Source of the DNA: Phyllobacterium sophorae
GTDB taxonomy: Bacteria > Pseudomonadota > Alphaproteobacteria > Rhizobiales > Rhizobiaceae
NCBI RefSeq assembly: GCF_003010965.1
Contig: NZ_PGGM01000015.1
Span: forward strand, 116,623 to 180,622
Direction of reading: 5' to 3'
DNA length: 64,000 nt
Below the pieces are notes generated by a model, which was not told the DNA's origin, did not search any database, and saw nothing but the letters and a program-made list of their open reading frames with translations. Position 1 is the stretch's first letter, and each line of letters opens with the position of its first letter. Positions 38,012 to 47,888 of this stretch are shown in pieces. The position numbers were made by a program, and so were the translations under genes.

Positions 38012-39304
38012 TTAGCGATTGGAGATCGGCACGTAGTCGCGCAGCGGAGCGTCGACATAGAGCTGGCGTGGACGCCCGATGCGCTGATGCGGATCCTGGA
38101 TCATTTCGTTCCATTGCGCAACCCAGCCGACGGTGCGGGCAAGCGCGAAGAGAACCGTGAACATGGTCGTCGGGAAGCCTAGCGCGCGAAGCGTGATCCC
38201 TGAGTAGAAATCGACATTCGGATAGAGCTTTTTCTCGATGAAGTATTCGTCGCTGAGCGCGACCTTCTCGAGCTCCAGCGCAACTTTCATTAGCGGATCG
38301 CTCGTGTGGCCGGTCGCCTCCAGCACTTCGTACATCGTCTTCTGCATGATCTTCGCGCGGGGATCGTAGTTCTTGTAGACGCGGTGACCAAAGCCCATCA
38401 AGCGGAACGGATCGTTCCTGTCCTTGGCCTTGGCGATATATTCCGGAATGCGATCGACCGTGCCGATCTCAACGAGCATATTGAGCGCGGCTTCATTGGC
38501 GCCGCCATGGGCCGGACCCCAAAGGCAGGCAATGCCGGCCGCGATACAGGCGAACGGATTGGCGCCTGAGGAACCGGCGAGACGCACGGTCGAGGTTGAG
38601 GCGTTCTGCTCATGGTCGGCATGCAGGATGAAGATGCGATCCATGGCGCGTGCCAGAACCGGATTGACAACATATTCCTCGCAGGGCACCGTGAAGCACA
38701 TCCGCAGGAAGTTCGCGGCATAGTCAAGGTTGTTCTTCGGATAAACGAAGGGTTGGCCGATATGATATTTGTAGGCCATGGCCCCGATCGTTGGCATCTT
38801 GGCGATCATGCGCAGGCTGGCGATCATGCGCTGGTGCGGATCGGTGATGTCGGTCGAGTCATGGTAGAAAGCCGAAAGCGCTCCGACGGTGCCGACCATG
38901 ACGGCCATCGGATGAGCGTCGCGGCGATAGCCGGAGAAGAACTTCGTCATCTGCTCATGCACCATGGTGTGCTGCGTGACCCGGTGGGCGAACTCCTCCT
39001 TCTGTGGGGGCTTCGGCAATTCGCCGTAAAGCAGCAAATAGCAGACTTCGGTGAAGTCACCGTGTTCCGCGAGTTGCTCGATTGGATAGCCCCGGTGCAG
39101 CAATACGCCCCTATCGCCGTCAATATAGGTGATCTTAGATTCGCACGACGCCGTGGACGTAAAGCCGGGGTCGTATGTGAACATCTTCGTCCGTTTGTAG
39201 AGCGAGCCGATGTCGACTACGTCCGGACCGATCGTACCCGATCGAACTTTTAGTTCAGCGCTTTGACCGTCGACTTCGACATGCGCCATCTTGTCATACA
39301 GCAT
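38012..39304 (-). CDS. gltA: Citrate synthase
   Basis: This enzyme condenses acetyl-CoA with oxaloacetate. The protein is 430 residues from the ATG at 39304 (AAGGGG just upstream); an ATG at 39289 (MAHVEVDG) is an alternative. Active-site segments are present: [12 protein letters not shown] with its His near residue 268, [13 protein letters not shown] with the second His near 308, and [12 protein letters not shown] with the catalytic Asp near 365. The hexameric type I form of Gram-negative bacteria is indicated by length. A strong terminator follows. Location beside isocitrate lyase and a CoA-ester pathway suggests an additional copy serving acetyl-CoA assimilation. Confidence 0.95.
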   Translation of the reverse strand: MLYDKMAHVEVDGQSAELKVRSGTIGPDVVDIGSLYKRTKMFTYDPGFTSTASCESKITYIDGDRGVLLHRGYPIEQLAEHGDFTEVCYLLLYGELPKPPQKEEFAHRVTQHTMVHEQMTKFFSGYRRDAHPMAVMVGTVGALSAFYHDSTDITDPHQRMIASLRMIAKMPTIGAMAYKYHIGQPFVYPKNNLDYAANFLRMCFTVPCEEYVVNPVLARAMDRIFILHADHEQNASTSTVRLAGSSGANPFACIAAGIACLWGPAHGGANEAALNMLVEIGTVDRIPEYIAKAKDRNDPFRLMGFGHRVYKNYDPRAKIMQKTMYEVLEATGHTSDPLMKVALELEKVALSDEYFIEKKLYPNVDFYSGITLRALGFPTTMFTVLFALARTVGWVAQWNEMIQDPHQRIGRPRQLYVDAPLRDYVPISNR

Positions 39305-39467
39305 TGTTTTCCCCTTAGAAGCCCGGGAGTCCGCAATAGCGCGGGCTTCCGGAGCCAATAGATCGGTCTTGGCAAATGAGAGTGGCGGGCTGCCTTCTGC
39401 ACTACGTTTGCTCCAAGCTCCATTGCTCGGAAAGCGTGCCCCTGCACAGTCCGGCCCTACAATATTC

Positions 39468-39604
39468 GGTCCAGCCGGTGATACAGGTTCGAGTATTTAA
39501 TCGCTTCCGGCTGGTCCTTCACCACTTATAGATATTGGCCGATAGCGACGCGAATGAGCTCGAAGTCCTGTTGGGAGAAGACGGCGCGCCCCTTGCCCCG
39601 TGAG
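39468..39604 (-). pseudogene. Relic of a small rhizobial protein
   Basis: On the minus strand the text reads FSQQDFELIRVAIGQYL, stop, [19 protein letters not shown], which resembles small conserved proteins of rhizobia (pattern QPEA-x-KY-x-NLYHRL). An in-frame TAA breaks it. The gap 39305-39616 holds nothing else. Confidence 0.45.
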
Positions 39605-39616
39605 TTTTGCAAGAGA

Positions 39617-41212
39617 TCAGGCGACGGCGAACTGGTTCATGGTATTGTGGACTCCACCAGCCTTAAGCGCCGCCTCACCTGCGAAATATTCCTTGTGATC
39701 GTCGCCGATGTCAGAGCCAGACATGTTCTGGTGCTTCACGCAGGCGATGCCCTGCCGGATCTCCTTCCGCTGAACATTCGCGACATAGCCGAGCATACCC
39801 TGCTCGCCGAAGTACTCCTTGGCCAGATTGTCCGTTGAAAGCGCCGCTGTGTGATAAGTTGGCAAGGTGATCAGGTGATGGAAAATGCCGGCGCGTTGAG
39901 AAGCGTCGCACTGGAAGGTCCTGATCCTTTCGTCGGCTTCGCGGCCCAAATCACTGTCATCGTATTGTTCGCTCATCAGCTTCGACCTGTCGAACCCAGA
40001 AACGTCCTTTCCTTCCTTTTGCCAGGCATCAAAAACCTGTTGCCGGAAATTCAGTGTCCAATTGAAGGAAGGCGAGTTGTTGTAGACAAGCTTCGCATTG
40101 GGAATGATCTCCCGAATGCGGTCCATCATGCTGGCGATCTGCTCAACATGGGGCTTCTCGGTCTCAATCCATAGCAGGTCCGCACCATTGTTGAGCGCAT
40201 TGATGCAGTCGAGGACGCAGCGGTCCGCGCCCGTTCCGTCACGGAACTGGTAAAGATTGGAACGCAGGCGCTTCGGCCGCAGTAGCTTTGAACCTTGCGC
40301 GATCAGGACATCGCCACTGGAGAGCTGTTGACCGGTAACATCCTCGCAATCCAGGAATGAGTTGTACTGGTCGCCGATGTCACCTTCACTCGCGCTGAAG
40401 GCGATCTGTTTTGTGAGGCCTGCACCGAGTGAATCGCTGCGGGCGACGATGATACCGTCATCGAGGCCGAGTTCGAGAAACGCGTAGCGACAAGCGCGGA
40501 TCTTGGCGACGAATTCCTCGTGGGGAATGGTTACCTTGCCGTCCTGGTGACCGCATTGCTTTTCGTCAGAAACCTGGTTCTCGATTTGCAGCGCGCATGC
40601 GCCCGCTTCGATCATTTTTTTCGCCAGCAGGTAAGTCGCTTCGGCATTTCCAAATCCTGCATCGATATCGGCGATGATAGGAATAACATGCGTCTGGTGA
40701 TTATCGATCGCCTGAATCAGCTGCTGCTCCCGTGCTGTGTCGCTTTCGGCTCGCGCCTTGTCAATCTCCCTGAACAGCATGCCGAGTTCGCGCGCATCGG
40801 CCTGGCGCAGGAAAGCGTAAAGTTCCTCGACGAGGGCCGGCACGCTCGTCTTTTCATGCATGGACTGGTCAGGAAGCGGACCGAATTGCGACCGGAGCGC
40901 TGCAACCATCCAGCCGGAGAGATACAGGTAACGACGCTCCGTTGTGCCGAAGTGCTTCTTCAGCGAAATGACTTTCTGCTGGGCAATGAAGCCATGCCAG
41001 CAACCTAGGGACTGCGTGTATTTGGATGGATCTTTGTCGTAGGCAGCCATATCGCGGCGCATAATGGAAGCGGTGTAGCGCGCAATGTCCAGCCCGGTTC
41101 GGAACCGATTTTGGAGGCGCATCCGGGCGACAGAATCGGGGGTTAATCCTGTCCATTTGGTTTTCCCCGCAATGAGGCTTTTGGCTTCTTCAAGATGGGC
41201 GGTATAAGACAT
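39617..41212 (-). CDS. aceA: Isocitrate lyase
   Basis: Isocitrate lyase splits isocitrate to glyoxylate and succinate in the glyoxylate shunt. The ATG at 41212 follows a perfect GGAGGATATT, giving 531 residues, the long form of the family. The catalytic Cys lies in KQCGHQDGKV (most relatives read KKCGHMGGKV), Asp residues occur in PIIADIDAGFGN, and further signatures are VARSDSLGAGL and YNNSPSFNWT. No malate synthase is in the window, so the second shunt enzyme is elsewhere. Confidence 0.95.
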   Translation of the reverse strand: MSYTAHLEEAKSLIAGKTKWTGLTPDSVARMRLQNRFRTGLDIARYTASIMRRDMAAYDKDPSKYTQSLGCWHGFIAQQKVISLKKHFGTTERRYLYLSGWMVAALRSQFGPLPDQSMHEKTSVPALVEELYAFLRQADARELGMLFREIDKARAESDTAREQQLIQAIDNHQTHVIPIIADIDAGFGNAEATYLLAKKMIEAGACALQIENQVSDEKQCGHQDGKVTIPHEEFVAKIRACRYAFLELGLDDGIIVARSDSLGAGLTKQIAFSASEGDIGDQYNSFLDCEDVTGQQLSSGDVLIAQGSKLLRPKRLRSNLYQFRDGTGADRCVLDCINALNNGADLLWIETEKPHVEQIASMMDRIREIIPNAKLVYNNSPSFNWTLNFRQQVFDAWQKEGKDVSGFDRSKLMSEQYDDSDLGREADERIRTFQCDASQRAGIFHHLITLPTYHTAALSTDNLAKEYFGEQGMLGYVANVQRKEIRQGIACVKHQNMSGSDIGDDHKEYFAGEAALKAGGVHNTMNQFAVA

Positions 41213-41434
41213 AATATCCTCCGGGGCCGTCGATTGTGCGTGTGCATTGCAATAACCCGTCCGGGGAAATGCTGCAGGCGCTGCGGTGTCATGTTGTACA
41301 AATCTTCTTGCTATCCTTATCCGTGACAATTTCGCCACCACGGAAGTGAGCGCTAGTTCATGTACACGCTACAAGGCCGGTGGAACTTACCATCCGGCCT
41401 TCAGCAGTGCTGGCCTCTGATCGGCGCTCCTGAA

Positions 41435-42841
41435 TTACAGAACGCCCTCAGCCTTAAGACTTCTATAAGTCGCATCAACCGTCCGAGCAGTTGCATCGAC
41501 AATTATGTCGATCTCATTTCGCTTGATGATCAAAGGCGGAGCAAAGCCGATAGTGTCCGCATGTGGCATTGCGCGTCCAATAACACCATTCTCGAGCAGA
41601 GTTGCGGCCGCTCGAACGCCAACTTGGAGGTTGGGCTCGAATGGAATCCGTTGCTTGGGGTCGCGCATTAGTTCTACTGCGGACAATATCCCAACCCCGC
41701 GAACCTCACCGACAATAGGATGTCCATCCAGCTTCGCCTTCATCTGTTCTTGCCAATACGGTCCGACGTCGCGGACATGCTCGAGGATATTCTTCTTTTT
41801 GAGAACATCGAGGTTCGCGAGCGCCGCGGCTGCGCAAAGGGTATGGCCCGAATAAGTCCAGCCGTGTCCGAGCGCGCCATGCTTTTCCGTGCCCTGTTCG
41901 AGCACTGACCATACACGCTCGCCGATGATTGAGCCTGAGATCGGAAGATAGGCGGAGCTCAGGCCCTTTGCGACCGTCACAATATCCGGACGCATGCCAT
42001 ATAGATGAGAGCCGAATTTCTCGCCTGTACGATCGAAGCCGCAAACGACTTCGTCAGCAATCAGAAGGATGTTGTATTTGTCGAGAACTGCTTGAATGGC
42101 AGTCCAATAACCTTGCGGCGGGGGGATAATACCACCAGTTCCCAACACTGGTTCGCCGATAAAGGCGCCAACCGTCTCCGGGCCCTCGGCGAGAATCAAT
42201 GCTTCCAGTTCATCTGCGCAACGCTTGGAAAACGCTTCTTCGCTCTCTCCGTCTTGGGCTTGCCGATAATAATGGGGGGTCGTCGTATGGCGCACAATTT
42301 CCAGAGGCAGGTCAAAATGATCGTGGAAGAACGGAAGGCCAGTGAGGCTACCAGTGACGAGACCAGAGCCATGATACCCTCGGAGACGAGATATAATTTT
42401 TTTCTTTTGAGGAAGCCCTAAAATATTATGGTAGTACCATACAAGCTTGATGTTAGTTTCGTTGGCGTCAGACCCAGAGAGGCCGAAAAAAACCCTGCGC
42501 ATGTTTTGGCCGAAATACTCGACGATTGCTTCCGCAAGCAACGCCACCGGCTTTGTACCTTGCCCTGCGTATACATGCGCGAACGGCAGTTCCCGTGCCT
42601 GCTGGGCGATCGCCTCGGCAATTTCTGCGCATCCATATCCCATGTTGACGCAGTAAAGTCCACCGAATCCGTCAAGACTTTTCCGACCTTCGGTATCCCA
42701 AATGTATACCCCCTCGGCACCCGCCATGATCCGGTTTGGCGTTTCGCCCCGCGAGTGTTTGGCGAGATATGTGGATGGATGGAAGACGTAGCTTCGATCT
42801 TTTTCCTGGAGTTGTTCAGTTCCCAAATTACTAAGGCTCAT
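41435..42841 (-). CDS. Class III PLP aminotransferase
   Basis: The 468-residue enzyme starts at an ATG preceded by GAGGGAAACGAG. It has the class III pattern: GLYCVNMGYG, FFGLSGSDANETNIK, ISRLRGYHG, LIADEVVCGFDRTG and the PLP Lys in TVAKGLSSAY near residue 290. Close layouts occur in pyruvate-dependent omega-aminotransferases acting on putrescine, taurine or beta-alanine. The product aldehyde could go to the aldehyde dehydrogenase at 46130. The Lrp-type gene upstream on the same strand is its probable regulator. Confidence 0.9.
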   Translation of the reverse strand: MSLSNLGTEQLQEKDRSYVFHPSTYLAKHSRGETPNRIMAGAEGVYIWDTEGRKSLDGFGGLYCVNMGYGCAEIAEAIAQQARELPFAHVYAGQGTKPVALLAEAIVEYFGQNMRRVFFGLSGSDANETNIKLVWYYHNILGLPQKKKIISRLRGYHGSGLVTGSLTGLPFFHDHFDLPLEIVRHTTTPHYYRQAQDGESEEAFSKRCADELEALILAEGPETVGAFIGEPVLGTGGIIPPPQGYWTAIQAVLDKYNILLIADEVVCGFDRTGEKFGSHLYGMRPDIVTVAKGLSSAYLPISGSIIGERVWSVLEQGTEKHGALGHGWTYSGHTLCAAAALANLDVLKKKNILEHVRDVGPYWQEQMKAKLDGHPIVGEVRGVGILSAVELMRDPKQRIPFEPNLQVGVRAAATLLENGVIGRAMPHADTIGFAPPLIIKRNEIDIIVDATARTVDATYRSLKAEGVL

Positions 42842-43249
42842 CTCGTTTCCCTCGTTGCGCCGATGGGCAGCCACGAAATAGTCGAGCGCCCATTGTGCGA
42901 CGTAATCCTACCAGTTAATTCTCTCTTTTTTCGCGGAAATGGTCATCCTCGGCCGACGATTTCACTGAATCGGCGCGCCGTGCCGAAAAAATAGCTTCTA
43001 CTGCTAAAAGACCGAGGCTGCCGCGTGTCCAGATGGCGCCGTGTTGGATAATCTCATCAAAAGAGATCGTGAGTCCGCTGGCCGTAACTGGAAGCCCGGG
43101 ACTGCTCGATCTTCCGGCCTGAGTTCGAGGCCATGCCAGAGGGCGCAAACGAAGGCCGGTGATGGGGCGCCATCGCGTTTATCGAACAGTACGCGCCTCC
43201 TCTACGTTGCAACTTCTTCGGAGCCGCCGGCCATGATGGGACCTGATCT

Positions 43250-43660
43250 GCGGAACGGTGCGAGCGGGGAAGGCATGGCTCGAACCCCTTTTAGAGGAGC
43301 GCGGCCCCGAACCAGTTGTAATCGTATTCCCGGTCGCCGAGGAGGGATTCGCTGACTGCAGCGCACATGAGCCTGGCACCCTTGTGATCGCTCATCTGTC
43401 CCTCGGTGAGCAGCATGGCGAGCGACCTGACGGCACTGTCGTATATGATGTGCAGCTTGAAGTTCAGCCCGCCGCCGTGCAATGCGCTTTCAGATGTGTG
43501 GCGTCGATCATGATCCGCTCCGGCGCTTCGTCCCTTCGCCGGCCCGTGCTTGAGTAGACGATGCCGCTCACCACGCGCCGATCGTCGACACGAGGCACTC
43601 CGTGTGACAGCGGAAATTGCGGCGCGATCCGACGCCAGCAGAAACAGCTCACCCATCACA
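43250..43660 (-). mobile_element. IS5-family transposase relic
   Basis: Minus-strand frames carry FPLSHGVPRVDDRRVVSGIVY, PERIMIDATHLKAH, MLLTEGQMSDHKGARL and LLGDREYDYNWFGAAL, which are hallmarks of IS5-group (IS427-like) transposases. The middle is deleted and frames shift, so it is inactive. It lies between the aminotransferase and its presumed regulator. Confidence 0.8.
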
Positions 43661-43721
43661 ACATCTTCCATGGCGCGGTGAATCACATCTCATCCCAAAT
43701 TAGGTCCTGAGCATAAAAGCT

Positions 43722-44216
43722 CTAAGCAAGCACAGCCGAGGGAATGGGTGAGTTAGATTTTACGGGTTTTGTGACGATGAGGCTAAAATATTGTTCGATG
43801 CCCAGCCCGGCTTCCAGCAGCTTTTCCATGAAACTCTGGTATGCGGAGACGGATGGAGACGCAACTCGCATCAGATAATCAATGCGACCTCCTATTGCCC
43901 AGCAATCGAGGATCTCCGGTATCTCCTGGATCGCCGCTTCAAAATGTCTTTGATTCTCCAGGCGATGTCTATCCAGCACGACTTCCACCATAACAAATGT
44001 GATGCCGCCCATAAGAGCTGGACTGAGTCGGGCGTAGAAGCCTTCGATGATCCCTTCTTCCTCGAGTACGCGTAGCCTCTCAGAACAGGCCGACGCCGAT
44101 AGATGTACGCGTTTTGCCAGCTCGCTCTTCGAAATACGGGCATTTTGCTGGATCTCCGAGAGAATTCGGAGGTCCCATGGGTCGAGTCTACAATTGGAGC
44201 TTTTTTTCGAGATCAT
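43722..44216 (-). CDS. Lrp/AsnC-family transcriptional regulator
   Basis: The 164-residue protein has an N-terminal winged helix-turn-helix (DPWDLRILSEIQQNARISKSELAKRV then LSASACSERLRVLEEEGIIEG) and a C-terminal RAM ligand domain with FMEKLLEAGLGIEQY. Lrp-like proteins usually sense an amino acid. It is upstream of the aminotransferase on the same strand, although an IS5 relic now separates them, so it may control that gene and itself. Confidence 0.92.
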   Translation of the reverse strand: MISKKSSNCRLDPWDLRILSEIQQNARISKSELAKRVHLSASACSERLRVLEEEGIIEGFYARLSPALMGGITFVMVEVVLDRHRLENQRHFEAAIQEIPEILDCWAIGGRIDYLMRVASPSVSAYQSFMEKLLEAGLGIEQYFSLIVTKPVKSNSPIPSAVLA

Positions 44217-44964
44217 TGGCCACCTGCTTCAAGCCGTTCTAGAATGTGAGTTAGCCACTTCTTCACATTTAGTATACTACTGAGCCAAAATTAGACTGCC
44301 TGCCCACACCGACCTAATGAAGCAACTTGGGCCGCGCACTCCCCATGAGTGGGCGGGACCAGTGCTTTCGATGGCCGGCACTGATTAGCGGGGCGCAGGT
44401 TATTAATTGCGGTCAAGCCATCTGTTCTTTTGCGGGCATCTGGTAGAGTGCCTTTGCGAGCGAAGGTATGACATCGCCGCAGCACGGTTTGTGTCAAAGC
44501 TGCCAAAGCAAACTCAAACGCTTGCGTACCGAGGCGTGATCGAAACAAAGGCTGCGACTGTGTCCCTAAGGTAGTCGGGCGCCAAATACCAATGATTGTT
44601 GTGGTCTCTCTTGAGCGAGAGCAGGGATGTATTGGCGTCGTTCTAGGCTTCATTTCGGAAAACGCTAGGTGACGTTAAGTCTCACATTCGGCGTGTGCTT
44701 CGAGAGATTACTGGCTAGCAAAGAGTTCCCGACTTAGATCCTAAGTCTCGAGCAATGCGTTTGCGACTACGAGATCACTACGACCGCGATCGCCTGTTTG
44801 GCGCGAAACGGTTTTTTGGCGAAATCGGCAGGTACACCGCCAAATGTTGGGGGGACAGAGAACCGGGCACATGACTCCCTGGTGCAGGCGGCTGCCTTAC
44901 GGCAAAGACAGTCGGCTTGGGCTCGGGATTCAAGGCAAAAAATAGGCATCTGGCACCCCTCTTT
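44217..44964 (+). other. Gene-free stretch of about 750 bases
   Basis: Frames up to 120 codons on the minus strand have no recognisable motifs. The first 60 bases are AT-rich and likely hold the regulator's promoter. Nothing else supported. Confidence 0.4.
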
Positions 44965-45849
44965 TCAACCCACGAATCGCTGTCCTTCCTTAAGCAAGTT
45001 CTGGGCACGGCGCAGTACGGGAGCGTCAATCATTTTCCCATCCAGCCCAACAGCGCCAATCCCACTTCTGCGAGCTGCATCAGCTGCATCGACAATCCGT
45101 CTCGCGGACTCGATCTGCTCCATCGACGGCGTGAAGGCACTGTTCGCTATGTCTACCTGGCTCGGATGGATGCAGAGAGTGCCTTTCAGCCCCACAGCGT
45201 TGGATCGGTTTACTGACATGCCGTACCTGTCCGTCTCACGAAATTCCGCAATCGAACCCATCAAGCCGAGAGGCCTTATGCCATGGTGCGCTGCCACTAA
45301 GACGAGTTTGAATTTAACGGCGGCCAGAGTTTCCGAGTCCGGATTGCAGCCCAGATCGGCCGCGAGGTCTTCATCTCCACATACAAGCGCCACAACCCGA
45401 GGGCAGGATGCGATCTCATCCATCCGGCCGACAGCCTCCGCTGTTTCGATCAGAGGCAGCAGCTTTGTTTGTCCTGTTGGAAGGCCCAGTGCATACTCTC
45501 TTTCCTCCAGTATCTCAGCGAGAAGCATCAAGTGTTGAGCGCTAGCAGCTTTCGCGACAACAACCGCCTTGACATGCTCGTTAACTGTCGCCTCGATGTC
45601 CCGGACGGCTAGAGACAGCGGGCGATTGATGCGCACAAGAACGTCCCTTGTCTCTGTACAGAGCGTCGCCGCAATGTCTTGGACAGCCGAGCGCGCTTCG
45701 GCCTTATGTTCCGCTAACACCGCGTCTTCTAGATCGAGAATAATCGCATCGGCCTGAGATGTTCGAGCCTTTTCCACAAACCGTGCATTGTTGGCCGGCA
45801 CGAAAAGAAGTGAGCGCCAGCAGATCTCGCCCGTGTTATTTATCGTCAT
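44965..45849 (-). CDS. HpcH/HpaI-type CoA lyase, CitE-like
   Basis: The 294-residue protein (ATG at 45849 after AAGGACG) is a CitE/HpcH aldolase that cleaves malyl- or citramalyl-CoA type thioesters. RSLLFVPANN, DAIILDLEDAV (metal-binding Glu and Asp), VLVRINRP, LLPLIETAEAV and CGDEDLAADLG are visible. In this gene setting, cleavage of citramalyl-CoA into acetyl-CoA and pyruvate is the likely job. It is read divergently from the aldehyde dehydrogenase. Confidence 0.88.
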   Translation of the reverse strand: MTINNTGEICWRSLLFVPANNARFVEKARTSQADAIILDLEDAVLAEHKAEARSAVQDIAATLCTETRDVLVRINRPLSLAVRDIEATVNEHVKAVVVAKAASAQHLMLLAEILEEREYALGLPTGQTKLLPLIETAEAVGRMDEIASCPRVVALVCGDEDLAADLGCNPDSETLAAVKFKLVLVAAHHGIRPLGLMGSIAEFRETDRYGMSVNRSNAVGLKGTLCIHPSQVDIANSAFTPSMEQIESARRIVDAADAARRSGIGAVGLDGKMIDAPVLRRAQNLLKEGQRFVG

Positions 45850-46129
45850 GTGCGTCCTTGTTCTCTGCCATGAGCATCCCCCTGATTGTCTATTCGCCTT
45901 CATCTGCCGTCAAATATCGATTGTCGCCATTAGCCATCTCGTGACTAGATAGAAGGGTTCTGCATCCGCACAATCTGGAAACCAGATGGTAGGGAACAAC
46001 AAACGCTATTTGACCAATTACGCTTAAGTAGAGAAATTCGCCGAGCAGCTTGCTGAACTCGGACGAACTGAGGGCCGCTCTTTTCGTTCAAATAGCGAGC
46101 ATCCATATCAAGAACAGGCGGAGTGAGTT

Positions 46130-47569
46130 ATGCCCGACAGCGTCAATTACAAGCTCTTTATCAATGGAACGTGGCGCTCTGGAGCTGACGGGGCCTATAT
46201 TTCACTCATCAATCCTGCCGACGCGAAGGAGTTCGGACGCGTGGCTGTCGCCTCCGCGAGTGATCTCGATGATGCCCTGACATCCGCGCAAGTTAGCCTT
46301 TCGACTTGGGCGAATACACCCTCCCATCAACGCGGTGCCGTTCTCGTTCGTGCTGCTCGCATTTTGGCAGGTAAGATTGAAGCCGCAGCGGCGGCACTTT
46401 CCCAAGAACAGGGCAAGACGCTAGCCGAAGCAAAGGGCGAATTTGCGCGTGCGGTCGAAACATTTGAATGGAATGGCCAGCACGCGCAGGAGTTATCAGC
46501 GTCTGTTCCCATCGACGACAAAAGGACCCTCATATATGAACCGGCCGGCGTTGTGGCAGCATTCACACCCTGGAACTATCCAGCGGTACTCAATGCACGA
46601 AAGTTAGCGCCTGCACTTGCAGCAGGTTGCCCAGTGATTTTGAAGGCTGCAGAAGAGACGCCGAGTGCAGGCGTCTACATGGTGGAGGCATTGCAAGAGG
46701 CGGGAGTTCCAGCCGGCGTCGTGAATCTCGTCTTTGGGAACCCGCCGATGATTTCAGAACACTTGCTCGCCTCGCCTTCAGTCCGAGTGCTTTCCTTCAC
46801 TGGATCAACGCCTGTTGGAAAACAGCTCGCCAAGACTGCGGCAGCGAACCTGCAGCGCTGCGTTCTTGAACTCGGTGGGCATTCTCCAGTCATTGTTTTC
46901 GCAGATGCTGATATATCCAAAGCCGCATCTGCGATCTCTGACTACAAGTTTGAATGCGCGGGGCAGAGTTGCAACGCTCCTAGTCGCATTCTTGTCGCTC
47001 GGCCGGTCTATGAAACCTTCGTAGAAAAGCTGGTTGAGACTGCGCAGCAAATCAAGGTTGGCAAGCCTAACGATCCCGCAACCACAATGGGACCGATGGC
47101 GAACGCGAGACGCATCGAAGCCATGGAGCGCTTAATAAAGGATGCTGTTGCCCGCGGAGCTAAAGTGGAAACCGGCGGAACTCGGCTTGAGCAGCCGGGC
47201 TTTTATTGGGCCCCGACTATCTTGAGCAATGTTCATCCTGAATCAACGGTGCTCCGCGAGGAGCCTTTCGGGCCAGTTCTGACCGTAGCACCTTTCGACA
47301 CGATTGAAGAAGCAATCGAAGAAGCAAACGCAACCGAGTACGGGTTGGCTTCGTACTTCTTCACAGAATCCCCGGACGTCCAAAGGCGAATGATTAGCAG
47401 TCTTTCGACTGGCGTGATAAGCGTGAATTATCTGAAGGGCGTTTCTGCGGATGCTCCGCTCGGCGGCCTAAAGCAGAGCGGTTATGGTTACGAAGGTGGA
47501 GTTGAAGGGGTGAGGAGCTTTCAGAACCTCAAGCTCGTCAATGCGGCAAGCCCGATAGATATCACTTGA
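46130..47569 (+). CDS. NAD(P)-dependent aldehyde dehydrogenase, succinate-semialdehyde type
   Basis: A 479-residue aldehyde dehydrogenase with FTPWNYP, VILKAAEETP, FTGSTPVGK, catalytic Glu in LELGGHSP and catalytic Cys in GQSCNAPSR, all in the usual order. The pattern is closest to succinate-semialdehyde dehydrogenases, which complete GABA catabolism. It could take the aldehyde product of the aminotransferase or amine oxidase. The upstream 280 bases hold divergent promoters shared with the CoA lyase. Confidence 0.92.
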   Translation: MPDSVNYKLFINGTWRSGADGAYISLINPADAKEFGRVAVASASDLDDALTSAQVSLSTWANTPSHQRGAVLVRAARILAGKIEAAAAALSQEQGKTLAEAKGEFARAVETFEWNGQHAQELSASVPIDDKRTLIYEPAGVVAAFTPWNYPAVLNARKLAPALAAGCPVILKAAEETPSAGVYMVEALQEAGVPAGVVNLVFGNPPMISEHLLASPSVRVLSFTGSTPVGKQLAKTAAANLQRCVLELGGHSPVIVFADADISKAASAISDYKFECAGQSCNAPSRILVARPVYETFVEKLVETAQQIKVGKPNDPATTMGPMANARRIEAMERLIKDAVARGAKVETGGTRLEQPGFYWAPTILSNVHPESTVLREEPFGPVLTVAPFDTIEEAIEEANATEYGLASYFFTESPDVQRRMISSLSTGVISVNYLKGVSADAPLGGLKQSGYGYEGGVEGVRSFQNLKLVNAASPIDIT

Positions 47570-47616
47570 GTGGGGGCGACCACCCGCTTGGCGTTCGAAC
47601 CAGGAGTTCGATTTTA

Positions 47617-47888
47617 ATGGCCAAAATCAGGATTCTGTCTCCGACAGCGATACTGGGATATAGCTTCCCGGAGGCGTCTTTCGAAGAAGGCCTCCGGAGG
47701 AACCCGCACGTCATCGCAGTGGATGCTGGCTCAAGCGACCCGAGTCCAATATTATCCCAGAGTGTGCAATACTGGTTACGTTCCCAGACGGCTTGCCTTC
47801 GGGAGCGTTGGAGCACCGACATGTACGGGGCACAACACCATGCCCCGTTGTTGACGTTACGAATTGTAGGGGTCGCCTAGTTGAATAG
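47617..47888 (+). pseudogene. Truncated AtuA-like gene
   Basis: The ATG at 47617, with AGGAG upstream, opens a frame whose first 40 residues (KIRILSPTAILGYSFPEAS then HVIAVDAGSSDP) resemble the N-terminus of AtuA-family proteins of about 450 residues. It then runs out of homology. In the next frame a short unrelated tail (FPDGLPSGALEHR then CPVVDVTN) follows to 47888. A large internal deletion joining two genes would explain it. AtuA-like genes often sit with methylaspartate ammonia-lyase and CoA enzymes. Confidence 0.55.

Noticed and set aside
37501..38058. 185-codon minus-strand frame downstream of citrate synthase
   Set aside because: Overlaps the gltA 3' end and its terminator and shows no recognisable motif; kept as a possible eroded gene only.
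44291..44653. 120-codon minus-strand frame
   Set aside because: Unusual composition with no domain pattern and no start context.
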